NCBI GenBank assembly: GCA_026394095.1
Contig: JAPKYY010000031.1
Span: 1 to 19,144, forward strand
Direction of reading: 5' to 3'
Source of the DNA: Acidobacteriota bacterium
Lineage (GTDB): Bacteria > Acidobacteriota > Terriglobia > Bryobacterales > Bryobacteraceae
DNA: 19,144 nucleotides
Made by a program: the position numbers and the translations under genes. The notes beneath the pieces were generated by a model. It searched no databases and was not told the DNA's origin. It worked only from the letters and a program-made list of their open reading frames with translations. Positions within the stretch are counted from its first letter, which is position 1. Every line of letters starts with the position of its first letter. Positions 1 through 7,110 of the stretch are shown here, piece after piece.

Positions 1-218
1 CGGTGGAAGTGCGGGCTTCTGCACAGGGCTTGATTGCGTTTGTGTTGTTGGGAGCGGGGCTAGTGGTGGGTAGCTGGTTTGCGGGTTTTGTTAGTGACAT
101 GTTTCGAGTGGGCACGGAGGTGGATTACTCGAAGGTGTTTCTGGTGCCGCTGGTGCTGACGGTTTTGTGTGCGGGGCTGTTTGTGGGGTTCTTCCGGGTG
201 AAGCCGGCGCGGGGCTAG
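1..218 (+). CDS. MFS transporter, nucleoside permease-like, C-terminal end (5' partial)
   Basis: This is the last 71 or so codons of a gene that enters from the left edge in frame 3; its true start lies outside the window. The visible part has two hydrophobic helices (about residues 8-31 and 44-64 of the fragment) separated by a short polar loop. The segment RASAQGLIAF followed by a glycine-rich helix and GSWFAGFVSD resembles helix 11 of the nucleoside:H+ symporter branch of the major facilitator superfamily. The chain ends with a short basic tail (FRVKPARG), as expected for the cytoplasmic end of an MFS protein. The stop codon TAG shares the palindrome CTAG with the stop of the convergent HicB-like gene, so the two genes overlap tail to tail by four bases. 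Substrate cannot be judged from this fragment. Confidence 0.7.
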   Translation, partial: VEVRASAQGLIAFVLLGAGLVVGSWFAGFVSDMFRVGTEVDYSKVFLVPLVLTVLCAGLFVGFFRVKPARG

Positions 219-406
219 CGGGGGAGTTTTTCGGATTCTTCGGAGTGGAAGGCCTGCATCAGGAGGATTGCTTGGTGGAGGCTGGTGAGGCATTCTTCGC
301 GGGTGCGGCCTTGGCCGTTTGCGCCGGGGACTTCTTTGCAGTAGGCGATGAACCAGGGGCCTTCTTGTTCGATTGTGGCGGTGACGCGGCTTTCAGATCT
401 TGGCAT
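215..406 (-). CDS. HicB-like antitoxin-type protein (orphan)
   Basis: A 63-residue protein with the HicB/UPF0150 fold signature: an N-terminal strand (VTATIEQEG), the substrate-facing strand WFIAYCKEVPG, a short turn (NGQGRTREE) and the helix CLTSLHQAILLM. HicB proteins normally neutralise the RNA-cleaving toxin HicA, often through a C-terminal DNA-binding domain. Here the protein stops right after the helix, so no DNA-binding tail is present, and no HicA-like gene lies next to it. Its start overlaps the end of the upstream minus-strand gene by 14 bases, so the two are surely co-transcribed. Its stop overlaps the convergent transporter stop by four bases. The HicB fold assignment is fairly sure; an antitoxin role is not, as many orphan HicB-fold proteins have no known toxin. 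Confidence 0.72.
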   Translation of the reverse strand: MPRSESRVTATIEQEGPWFIAYCKEVPGANGQGRTREECLTSLHQAILLMQAFHSEESEKLPR

Positions 407-593
407 TGCGCCGGTTCTTTCGCCATGACTCGAAGTCCGCTTCTACTTCAGCAGGATCTAGGTCTGACTGCTTGAGGAGGAGGTCAATTTGTTGGCTGCA
501 CTGTTCAAAGAGGTGCTTCTTTAGGTCTTCGGGGAGCTGGCTGCATAGTACGGCGGCATTGTTTTGAAGTTCAAGTTCCGTACTGATTTTCAC
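393..593 (-). CDS. Small protein of unknown function, partner of the HicB-like gene
   Basis: A 66-residue acidic/basic, probably helical protein that I do not recognise. I chose the GTG start at 593 because GGAG lies six bases upstream of it (plus-strand 600-603); the open frame also continues to a TTG at 626, but that codon has no ribosome binding site. The middle (QLPEDLKKHLFEQCSQQIDLLL) reads as an amphipathic helix, and the end (SWRKNRRNAKI) is strongly basic and could touch nucleic acid. There is no membrane segment or signal peptide. It overlaps the HicB-like gene by 14 bases and is the first gene of that unit. It does not show the HicA signature, so calling it a toxin would be a guess. 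Confidence 0.55.
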   Translation of the reverse strand: MKISTELELQNNAAVLCSQLPEDLKKHLFEQCSQQIDLLLKQSDLDPAEVEADFESWRKNRRNAKI

Positions 594-617
594 AGCTGTC
601 TCCGTACTTAGTATACT
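589..617 (+). promoter_or_regulatory. Sigma-70-type promoter of the S41-like gene
   Basis: The -35 box is TTCACA at 589-594 (five of six matches to consensus), followed by a 17-base spacer and the -10 box TATACT at 612-617 (five of six). Transcription would start near 624, giving a leader of about 12 bases that contains AAGGAG at 625-630 just before the TTG start at 636. The -10 lies in the palindrome AGTATACT (610-617), so the minus strand reads TATACT too, but no acceptable -35 is found for that strand. The -35 box overlaps the GTG start of the divergent small gene. Confidence 0.55.
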
Positions 618-635
618 TCCGGTCAAGGAGACTGC

Positions 636-2321
636 TTGTTTCGCATCGGCTTGTTATTGCTGCTTGTGATGGAGCTTTGTGCTCAGACAGGGCTAGTGAA
701 TGCTGGCTTTGAGGAGGCTGGTGCGGATGGGGTTCCGGTGGGATGGACGGGGTCGCCGGGGTTGCGGGTGAAGCAGCTTTCAGTTGGTTGTAAGTTCGGT
801 AAGCACTGCGTCGAGATTCAGCCGGGGGATGGGCTGGGTTGGATGGAACAGAACTTTGATGCAGGAAAGCTGCGGGGGACTAGCGTCAAGTTTCTGATGC
901 CGATGCAGTTGGTGGACGGGGCAAAGGCGGCGATCGAGGTTCGGGGCAATGGCGGTGACGGGAAGCTGCTCTTTCGTACTAACAATGTGTTTACACCGGT
1001 GACGGGAAATGGGGCATGGGGTTACGCGGAAATTGATGCAGCAGTGCCCGAGGAAACGATCCGGCTGAACCTCAAGGTAATTGTGAGCGGAGGCCGGGTG
1101 CTTGCCGATGATGTATCCGCTTTCAACACCGCGAGTTTGCGGTTCCAATCGATGGAACAAGCTTCGATTCCGCTGAGCCCGCTGGCGCTGAGTAATCTGG
1201 TTGCGTTTGCGAGGTTAGTGGAGGCGACGCAGGGGCTGGTGCCTGTTGATCCGGACTTCGATTGGGAATGGTTTGTGATTGAAGGCGTGCGGAAGCTGGA
1301 TTATGCCGCTACTACGCTAAGCCTGGCGAGGCGGATGAATCTGTTGTTTCAGCCCTATCTGCCGGGGGTGCAAGTGTATAGCTCTGCGCTGCCCAAACCG
1401 TTGCCTGCCGGAGCGAGCAAGGTGGACTTGGGCCGAGGCATGACGGCCGTTGTGCCTGCGGCAGGAGTTGCTCCAACAAAGCAGTTAGCGCGGATGGATG
1501 TCATCTATCGCAATGGCCGCGAACGGCCGACTCGGCTGGCGGGGGTGATTCTGCTCTGGAGTCGCTTGCGCGATTGGGATGCGGATGTGTTGCCCAGGTT
1601 TCTGCAGCAGGCAGCGCAGGATTACGATGGCGGCAGATTTGAGTGGACGCTTGGCGAGATGATGGCGACTCGCATGGACCCCTTTGCTCGAGTAGCCAGT
1701 TTGAGGCGTGATGGGTTGGGGCGGCTTCCGCTCGAGGTGGATGGGCGGTTGGTGGTGCGGTGGGTGGGGCCGGAGCTTGCCGGGAAGGTGAAGGTGGGGG
1801 ACCGGATTGAGAAGCTGGATGGACGTCCGATCGAATTGTTAGTGGAAGAGCGGGAGCGGAATTTCTCTGTGGCGGTGGCTCAGGGGCGACGGAAGCTGGC
1901 GATGCGGGAGGCTTTGTGCGGGCCGCTGAAGGGGGAAGCTGTTCTGCAGCTTGAGGGTGGGGCAGTGGTGAAGACGGATTATTCCGTGTGGAAGGAGCGG
2001 CCGGTGGAGCTCGAAGCAGGGATCTGGTATGCGGACCTGACGCGGATGAATGGGGAGGATTGGGCGGCGGCGCTTTTGTTGTTGCGGGAGGCTCGGGGGG
2101 TGATTCTCGATGGGCGCGGGGACTGGGACCGGAGCTTTGATTTGAAGGCTTTGGGCGCGGTGAAGGTCGCTTTGCTGGAGGCGCCTGTGGCGATCCAGAC
2201 TTTGGATTTACCGGGGGAATATCGCGTGAGCTGGAGCGGGATTCGGGGCGCGGCGGTAGAGCGCGATGAGGACTTCGAGAGGAATTACAGAACTCTTACA
2301 CAGAAAAGTTCGCCAGATTGA
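636..2321 (+). CDS. Secreted S41-like (tail-specific protease family) protein lacking the catalytic core
   Basis: A 561-residue exported protein. The start is TTG at 636: AAGGAG (625-630) sits five bases upstream, and the codon opens a signal peptide (FRIGLLLLLVMELCA, cut near residue 16). Residues about 20-168 form a beta-rich region beginning NAGFEEAG, like carbohydrate-binding/jelly-roll domains that precede S41 peptidases in acidobacteria. Residues about 185-330 match the helical region of that family (LVAFARLVEA; later DFDWEWF). A PDZ-like piece follows at about 365-435 (VKVGDRIEKLDG). The S41 fold then begins (GIWYADL...GVILDGRGDW), but the segment bearing the catalytic Ser is missing: VKVALL runs almost directly into a tail resembling the family's late strand (LPGEYRVSWSGIRG). 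No frameshift is visible, so it is probably a pseudoenzyme or binding protein. Desaturase starts 49 bases downstream. Confidence 0.65.
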   Translation: MFRIGLLLLLVMELCAQTGLVNAGFEEAGADGVPVGWTGSPGLRVKQLSVGCKFGKHCVEIQPGDGLGWMEQNFDAGKLRGTSVKFLMPMQLVDGAKAAIEVRGNGGDGKLLFRTNNVFTPVTGNGAWGYAEIDAAVPEETIRLNLKVIVSGGRVLADDVSAFNTASLRFQSMEQASIPLSPLALSNLVAFARLVEATQGLVPVDPDFDWEWFVIEGVRKLDYAATTLSLARRMNLLFQPYLPGVQVYSSALPKPLPAGASKVDLGRGMTAVVPAAGVAPTKQLARMDVIYRNGRERPTRLAGVILLWSRLRDWDADVLPRFLQQAAQDYDGGRFEWTLGEMMATRMDPFARVASLRRDGLGRLPLEVDGRLVVRWVGPELAGKVKVGDRIEKLDGRPIELLVEERERNFSVAVAQGRRKLAMREALCGPLKGEAVLQLEGGAVVKTDYSVWKERPVELEAGIWYADLTRMNGEDWAAALLLLREARGVILDGRGDWDRSFDLKALGAVKVALLEAPVAIQTLDLPGEYRVSWSGIRGAAVERDEDFERNYRTLTQKSSPD

Positions 2322-2370
2322 TAGCTTGGTCGATGTAGAAGGTACATAAAGGATTCGACCGAACTCATAC

Positions 2371-3228
2371 ATGGCAAACACAGCTTCTCTCATCCATACG
2401 AACCCCACGAAGCCGAATACGGTGACGATTGTGGCGTTTTCGATCTTTCACATCGGCGCGATTGCCGCGCTGTTCAACTTTAGCTGGATCAATTTGTGGG
2501 TCTCGCTGGCGATCTACTGGCTGACGATCAGCTGGGGCATCGGCATGGGATACCATCGCCTGCTTACACATCGCGGGTACAAGTGCCCGATGTGGTTTGA
2601 GCGTCTGGTGACTTTGCTTGGGGCCGCTTGCCTTGAGGGCGGGCCGATTTTCTGGGTGGCGACGCACCGCGTGCACCATCAGAAGAGCGACCAGCCGGGT
2701 GACCCGCATTCGCCTCGCGATGGGGCCTGGTGGGCGCACCTGATCTGGATGTGCGTGGGCGATGCCAAGCATAGCGACACGAAGGGTTTGTCGAAGTATG
2801 CGCCGGATTTGGCTCGCGATCCGTTTATGGTTTGGCTGAATAACTGGCACTGGGTACCGCTTGCGACGATCGGTGTTGTGTTGTGGATCTTTGGTGGCTT
2901 CTCGATGGTTCTTTGGGGTGTGTTTTTGAGGGTGACGTTGGGTCTGCACTCGACCTGGCTTGTGAACAGTGCGACGCACTTGTGGGGTGCTCGGCGCTTT
3001 GAGACCACCGATGACTCGAAGAATAACTGGTGGGTTGCCATACTGACCTTTGGTGAGGGCTGGCACAACAACCACCACGCTCATCCGGTGAGTGCGCGTC
3101 ACGGCCTGGCCTGGTATGAGATCGACATGACCTATATTCAGTTGTATTTGTTGTCGAAGCTGGGGATTGTTCGTGATCTGCAGGTGGCTAGCGTTGAAGG
3201 GTATATCCCGGTTCGCAAGGCTGCTTAG
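2371..3228 (+). CDS. Membrane fatty acid (acyl-CoA, delta-9 type) desaturase
   Basis: A 285-residue integral membrane di-iron enzyme that introduces a double bond into a saturated acyl chain, adjusting membrane fluidity. All histidine boxes of the acyl-CoA desaturase family are visible: HRLLTH (62-67), HRVHH (99-103), the H193...NS...H203 pair, and HNNHH (232-236). Hydrophobic helices lie at about 18-38, 42-60, 80-97 and 160-190. The length fits short bacterial members, without a cytochrome b5 domain. The ATG at 2371 has only a distant AAAGGA (2348-2353) and no good ribosome binding site, so the exact start is less sure than the frame. The gene stands alone: the S41-like gene ends 49 bases upstream and a strong terminator follows. 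An electron donor gene is not seen nearby. Confidence 0.93.
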   Translation: MANTASLIHTNPTKPNTVTIVAFSIFHIGAIAALFNFSWINLWVSLAIYWLTISWGIGMGYHRLLTHRGYKCPMWFERLVTLLGAACLEGGPIFWVATHRVHHQKSDQPGDPHSPRDGAWWAHLIWMCVGDAKHSDTKGLSKYAPDLARDPFMVWLNNWHWVPLATIGVVLWIFGGFSMVLWGVFLRVTLGLHSTWLVNSATHLWGARRFETTDDSKNNWWVAILTFGEGWHNNHHAHPVSARHGLAWYEIDMTYIQLYLLSKLGIVRDLQVASVEGYIPVRKAA

Positions 3229-3242
3229 GATTTTGGATTGGG

Positions 3243-3276
3243 AAAAAGGCCGTCTGCTGGTGCAGGCGGCCTTTTT
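3243..3276 (+). terminator. Rho-independent terminator after the desaturase gene
   Basis: A 15-base-pair hairpin with a four-base loop (TGGT): left arm 3243-3257, right arm 3262-3276, complementary throughout with a single G-T wobble. The stem is GC-rich in its core and flanked by five A on the left and five T on the right, so it can terminate transcripts on both strands. It sits 14 bases after the desaturase stop and isolates it from the downstream operon. Confidence 0.88.
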
Positions 3277-3300
3277 CTATTGGAGCGCTAGGATAGCTCG

Positions 3301-4362
3301 ATGAAGACCATTTCGCAGCGGCAACTCAACCGGACATTGCTTTCGCGGCAGATGCTGCTGGGGCCGGTTTCGCTCAAGACCGATAAGGCTGTGGAGCGGC
3401 TGGTGGGATTGCAGGCGCAGGTGGTTAGCCCTCCTTACTTTGGACTTTGGTCTCGCGTTTCAGGGTTTGAGCCTGGTCACCTGATGAAGCTTCGGGATTC
3501 GGAGAAGGTGGTGCGGGCGGCGCTGTTGCGGTCTACCTTGCATTGGGTCACCGCGGCCGATTACCGGTGGATTCGGCCTGTCATTCAGCCGGCGCTTGAG
3601 AAGGCGTGGCAGGGCTTCTTTGGGGTTCGTAAGTCTGGCATTGAAGTGGCGCCGCTTTGTGAGGTGGCTCGGGGGATTTTGCGGGATGGACCGATTTCAC
3701 TTAACGCTTTGAGTGATGAGTTGCTTCGCGAGTTTCCCTCCTGGAATAAAGAAGCGATGGAGTATGGGGTGCGGACGCATGTGCCTCTCGTGCAGGTGTC
3801 TCCGGCTGGATCGTGGAAGGGTGGGACGGCAGCTCGCTACAAACAGGTGGACGTGGATGAGGTTGTGGATGCGTCGCGGCTGGTGCGGCGATATCTTGCG
3901 GCTTTTGGGCCGGCTACGGCTCGGGATGTGGCGGCATGGGCTGGGTTCACTGCTATTGGCAAGGCGATGCCGGAGGACCTGGTTGAGTATCGGGATGAGG
4001 CGGGGCGGCTGCTTTATGACTTGCCGGGGCTGGAGATCGTCGATGGAGACTTCCCTGCCCCGGTGCGCTTTGTTGCGGAGTACGACAATTTGGTTCTGGC
4101 GCATGCGGACCGGAGTCGTGTGTTGCCTGAGGTTCACCGGAAGAAGGTGTTGCTGACGGCGGGGCGGGTTTGCGCGACTGTTCTGATCGATGGCTTTGTG
4201 GGTGGGGTTTGGAAACTGGAGCGGGATAAGAAGGTGTTGCGGGTGCGGGTGGAATTGTTTGCGGAACCTTCCAAGAAGTTGAAGAAAGAGCTGGATCAGG
4301 AGGGTGAGAAGTTAATGGAATTCGCCGAAGCCCATGAACTTGATGTTAGATGGATAGTATGA
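3301..4362 (+). CDS. AlkZ-like winged-helix DNA-binding protein (HTH_42 family, putative DNA glycosylase)
   Basis: A 353-residue cytoplasmic protein of the YcaQ/AlkZ-type family (HTH_42, tandem winged helices). Characterised relatives are DNA glycosylases that unhook alkylated or cross-linked bases. The family's N-terminal signature is clear: the RQLNRTLLSRQ helix, then GLQAQ (36-40), which places the Q-x-Q motif at Q38 and Q40, and PPYFGLWSRV. It continues with RSTLHWVTAADY, typical of the group, and AFGPATARDVAAWAG, a winged-helix element. The ATG at 3301 follows a weak GGA (3291-3293). The end overlaps the histidine kinase start, so it is translated together with the two-component system. 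Many family members have no assigned function, so glycosylase activity is inferred, not shown. Confidence 0.8.
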   Translation: MKTISQRQLNRTLLSRQMLLGPVSLKTDKAVERLVGLQAQVVSPPYFGLWSRVSGFEPGHLMKLRDSEKVVRAALLRSTLHWVTAADYRWIRPVIQPALEKAWQGFFGVRKSGIEVAPLCEVARGILRDGPISLNALSDELLREFPSWNKEAMEYGVRTHVPLVQVSPAGSWKGGTAARYKQVDVDEVVDASRLVRRYLAAFGPATARDVAAWAGFTAIGKAMPEDLVEYRDEAGRLLYDLPGLEIVDGDFPAPVRFVAEYDNLVLAHADRSRVLPEVHRKKVLLTAGRVCATVLIDGFVGGVWKLERDKKVLRVRVELFAEPSKKLKKELDQEGEKLMEFAEAHELDVRWIV

Positions 4363-5282
4363 CGATGCCCGGACGGCGACGGCAGGCGATTCTCTTCAGT
4401 GTTCTGGGGATCATCACTATCGTCCTCACCGTTGCGCTCAATATCAGCTGGGTGGTGCTGAACTGGCGGACCGGGGTCTTCTTTGTATTCGGGGTCATCT
4501 TCTTTTTACTTGTGATCGCTGGGATGGTGCTGAATACGATCTTTCTGGTTCGCGAAATCAAGAAGAATGAGCAGCATGATGCGTTCTTGAATGCGGTGAC
4601 TCATGAGCTGAAGACGCCGGTGGCTTCAATCCGGCTTTACCTTGAGACGCTGCAGCGGCGTGAGATCCCGGAAGAGAAGCGGCGAGAGTTTTATCGCGTG
4701 ATGCATGACGATACCAACCGGTTGATGGGCACGATTGAACAGGTGCTGGAGGCGAGCCGCGTCGGCAGCCGGAGCGATCGCGGTTCGCATAGTGTTTCGC
4801 TGGCAGAGGTGGTGGCCGAGTGTGTCGATATGGCGCGGATGCGGCATCATCTGGAAGACGATGCCTTGCACGTCGAGAAGAAGTTGCCGACGGGAGATGC
4901 AGCTATTGTGCGGGGCGACGCACCGGAACTCAAGAGCGCTGTCAGCAACTTGCTTGAGAATGCGATCAAGTATTCAGGCGGCAATGTGAAGGTGTCGATT
5001 GAGGTAGAGCGGCTCGATCCGCAACGGGTGGCAGTGCGCGTAAAGGATCAGGGAATGGGCATTGCCACCAAGGAACTGAAGCGGATCTTCAGCCGTTTCT
5101 ACCGTATTCCGGGCGTGATCACGCAGAAGGTGAAGGGGACGGGGCTGGGCTTGTTTATTGTTCGTAGCGTGGCGCGCAAGCATGGGGGGCGCGTGTATGC
5201 CACCAGCGAGGGCGCAGGCTTAGGCAGTACTTTCACGATGGAGCTGGAGAGCGAATTTCGCCCCAAGGGAGTGGTGAGCTGA
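4350..5282 (+). CDS. Sensor histidine kinase, intramembrane-sensing type
   Basis: A 310-residue kinase that should autophosphorylate on His and pass the phosphate to the response regulator encoded next. Two membrane helices (about 14-36 and 43-68) are joined by only a few extracytoplasmic residues, so there is no periplasmic sensor domain, nor HAMP or PAS. The H-box is FLNAVTHELKTP with H85; the N-box is NLLENAIKYS (200-209); the G1 box is DQGMGI (233-238); the F-region RIFSRFYR (246-252); and the G2 box GTGLGL (263-268). All catalytic elements are intact. The listed ATG gives a 13-base overlap with the preceding gene. The ATG at 4359 gives an ATGA overlap and is at least as likely; neither has a clear ribosome binding site. 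The signal sensed is unknown. Confidence 0.93.
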   Translation: MDSMTMPGRRRQAILFSVLGIITIVLTVALNISWVVLNWRTGVFFVFGVIFFLLVIAGMVLNTIFLVREIKKNEQHDAFLNAVTHELKTPVASIRLYLETLQRREIPEEKRREFYRVMHDDTNRLMGTIEQVLEASRVGSRSDRGSHSVSLAEVVAECVDMARMRHHLEDDALHVEKKLPTGDAAIVRGDAPELKSAVSNLLENAIKYSGGNVKVSIEVERLDPQRVAVRVKDQGMGIATKELKRIFSRFYRIPGVITQKVKGTGLGLFIVRSVARKHGGRVYATSEGAGLGSTFTMELESEFRPKGVVS

Positions 5283-5980
5283 TGCATGTATTGGTGGTAG
5301 AAGACGAGCAACATCTGGCGGAAGGGCTGCGGTTCAACCTGGAGGCCGAGGGCTTTGACGTAACGGTTCGCGAGAACGGCGAGGATGCGCTCGCGGATTT
5401 TGAGGGCAAGAAATCGCGTTATGACTTGCTGGTGCTCGATGTGATGCTGCCAGGCATTGATGGCTTTGAGGTGATTCGCCGTTTGCGTGAGGCGCGGCAG
5501 TTTTTGCCTACTTTGATGCTGACAGCTCGCAGCCGGCCTGATGATGTGGTGAAGGGCATTGCAGCCGGGGCGGACGATTACCTGGCGAAGCCTTTTGATT
5601 TGGGGGTGCTGATCGCGCGGATCAAGGGTTTGATCCGGCGGCGGGAATGGATTGGGGCGGCTTCGGCTGAGCCTGCAGAGCAGATCCGGATTAATGGTCG
5701 ACTGATCGATTTCAAGACTCTTGAGATCGAGGTGGATGGGGAGCGTCAGCCGTTGACTTTGATGGAAGTGAATCTGCTGAAGTATTTGATCGAGCATGAG
5801 GGCGAAGCCGTGAGCAGGGCCGATTTGCTGGATAAGGTTTGGCAGGTGCAGAGCGATACAGATACGCGCGCGATCGATAACTTTATCGTGCGGCTGCGCA
5901 AGTATATCGAGACCGACCCGGCGCATCCGGAATGTTTGCTTACTGTGCGTGGGGTGGGCTACCGGCTGAACCGGGGCTAG
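5282..5980 (+). CDS. OmpR/PhoB-type DNA-binding response regulator
   Basis: A 232-residue two-domain regulator. The receiver domain (1-118) has the acidic pocket E7/D8, the phosphoacceptor D53 in VLDVMLPG, T81 and K103-P104. The C-terminal winged helix (about 134-230) has the OmpR features TLMEVNLLKYLIEH, the recognition helix region DTRAIDNFIVRLRKYIE, and the closing hairpin TVRGVGYRL. The start overlaps the kinase stop by one base (TGATG) with purine-rich GGGAGTGGTGAG just upstream, so it is translationally coupled to the kinase and surely its partner. Its stop shares CTAG with the stop of the convergent aminotransferase pseudogene. Target genes cannot be read from the sequence. Confidence 0.95.
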   Translation: MHVLVVEDEQHLAEGLRFNLEAEGFDVTVRENGEDALADFEGKKSRYDLLVLDVMLPGIDGFEVIRRLREARQFLPTLMLTARSRPDDVVKGIAAGADDYLAKPFDLGVLIARIKGLIRRREWIGAASAEPAEQIRINGRLIDFKTLEIEVDGERQPLTLMEVNLLKYLIEHEGEAVSRADLLDKVWQVQSDTDTRAIDNFIVRLRKYIETDPAHPECLLTVRGVGYRLNRG

Positions 5981-7076
5981 CCGAAGACTTCTTTGAGCGT
6001 ATCGAAGAAGAGATCGATGTCAGTGCGGCGGGTGTGGATGTGCGAGGAAATGCGGATCTTAGGCCCGCGGAGGGTCCAGACTTTGCGCTGGGCGAGTTTG
6101 GTCCAGAGGGGTGTGTAGTCGGGGCGGTCTACTTCAAAGGCCACCATTCCGCCGTAGAGGCTGGGGTCAGATGAGGTTAGGACCTTCAGATAGGAGACTT
6201 GTTTGGCTCGCGTGTAGGCGTATTGGGCGAGGTTGTGGATGCGGTCGTAAATGCGCTGGGGGCCGAGCTCTTCGATGAAGCGGAGAGCTTCGAGAACACC
6301 TTCGAGTTCGGCGCGATTGTTGCAGCCGAGCTGCATATATTTGACAGCGTCTTTGGAATTCTGCCAGCCGTCGACGACGATGGTGGGCCAGAGTTTGGAC
6401 TGGAAGTTTTTGTTGATGTAGAGGACGCCGCAGCCGGGCGGGGTAAGCATCCATTTGTTTTGGCGCGGGCAGCGGCACAGATTTTCTGGATCGGGAAGAG
6501 CAGGCCGGTGTGGGTGGTGATGCCAGAGAAGGAGATAACGCGGGTCTCGGGGCGGATTTGTGAGAGCAGAGTTTCGGCGATCTGATCGGCGTTGTCGGGC
6601 GGGATCGGGATTTTAGCTTCGCGAATCTTGATGCCGGTGCGGGCTTGTTTGAGCAGCCAGCAGCCGCGGCCGGAGGGGTGTTCCTGATCCGTGATCAGCA
6701 CCTCGTCGCCGGGCTTCAAGTCGAGACCGTTGGCGATGAGGCTCATCGATTCGGTGGCGTTGTGGGTGAGGGCGAGTTCTTCTTTGGTGGTGCCGAGGAA
6801 CTTGGCTAGCGCGGTGCGGTGGGCTTCCATCGGCTCGTAGCCCCAGCGCGGGTATTGGTCGGTTGAGTAGCTTGCGCCCTGGGCCAGATAGTCGTTAGTT
6901 GCTTTGACTACCCGGTTGGGTGCGGCGCCGACACTGCCTGTATTGAGGTAGGCTCGCCAGTCTGGCAGGGCGAATTGTTCTTTGCGGATCTTGAGCCATG
7001 CTGCGTCGTCATCGGCGGCAGGTGCGGGGGCGGCTAATGCAAGAGTCGACGATTGAATAAATTGACGGCGTAACAT
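5977..7076 (-). pseudogene. Broken class V aminotransferase (isopenicillin N epimerase-like), Tat-exported
   Basis: The intact family is a PLP enzyme of about 400 residues. The first frame (from ATG at 7076) carries a twin-arginine signal (RRQFIQSS) and then good family sequence: LNTGSVG, HNATESMSLIANGL, ITDQEHPSG, SFSGITTHTG and FPIQKICAAARAK. At 6451-6464 the reading switches to another frame, which continues NKWMLTPPGCGVLY and runs to the normal C-terminus (RISSHIHTRRTDIDLFF). The piece between, holding the PLP-binding Asp (DGAH motif) and most of the approach to the PLP lysine (family motif HKW), is absent; about 30 residues are missing and the frame is shifted. The lysine codon survives in the second frame only. 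Both parts are otherwise undamaged, so the event is recent or an assembly error. It divides from rpsA by 34 bases. Confidence 0.82.
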
Positions 7077-7091
7077 CTATGAGACAATAAA
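7062..7091 (+). promoter_or_regulatory. Possible sigma-70 promoter of rpsA
   Basis: TTGACG at 7062-7067 (five of six to the -35 consensus), an 18-base spacer, and AATAAA at 7086-7091 (four of six to the -10). The start would fall near 7098, leaving a leader of about 13 bases before the ATG at 7111. The -35 overlaps the first codons of the divergent aminotransferase pseudogene. The -10 is weak, so this is a suggestion. Confidence 0.38.
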
Positions 7092-7110
7092 AATTCTCTC
7101 ACGGATTGGT

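Noticed and set aside
2365..3102. A 245-codon antisense frame over the desaturase gene
   Set aside because: It is rich in Arg, Pro and His with no motif, while the plus strand has all the desaturase histidine boxes.
5099..5926. A 275-codon antisense frame over the kinase and response regulator genes
   Set aside because: It covers parts of two clearly identified genes and shows no recognisable sequence.
6186..6450. Programmed frameshifting to rescue the aminotransferase
   Set aside because: A ribosomal shift would not supply the roughly 30 missing residues around the PLP site, and no slippery heptamer with a downstream structure is evident.
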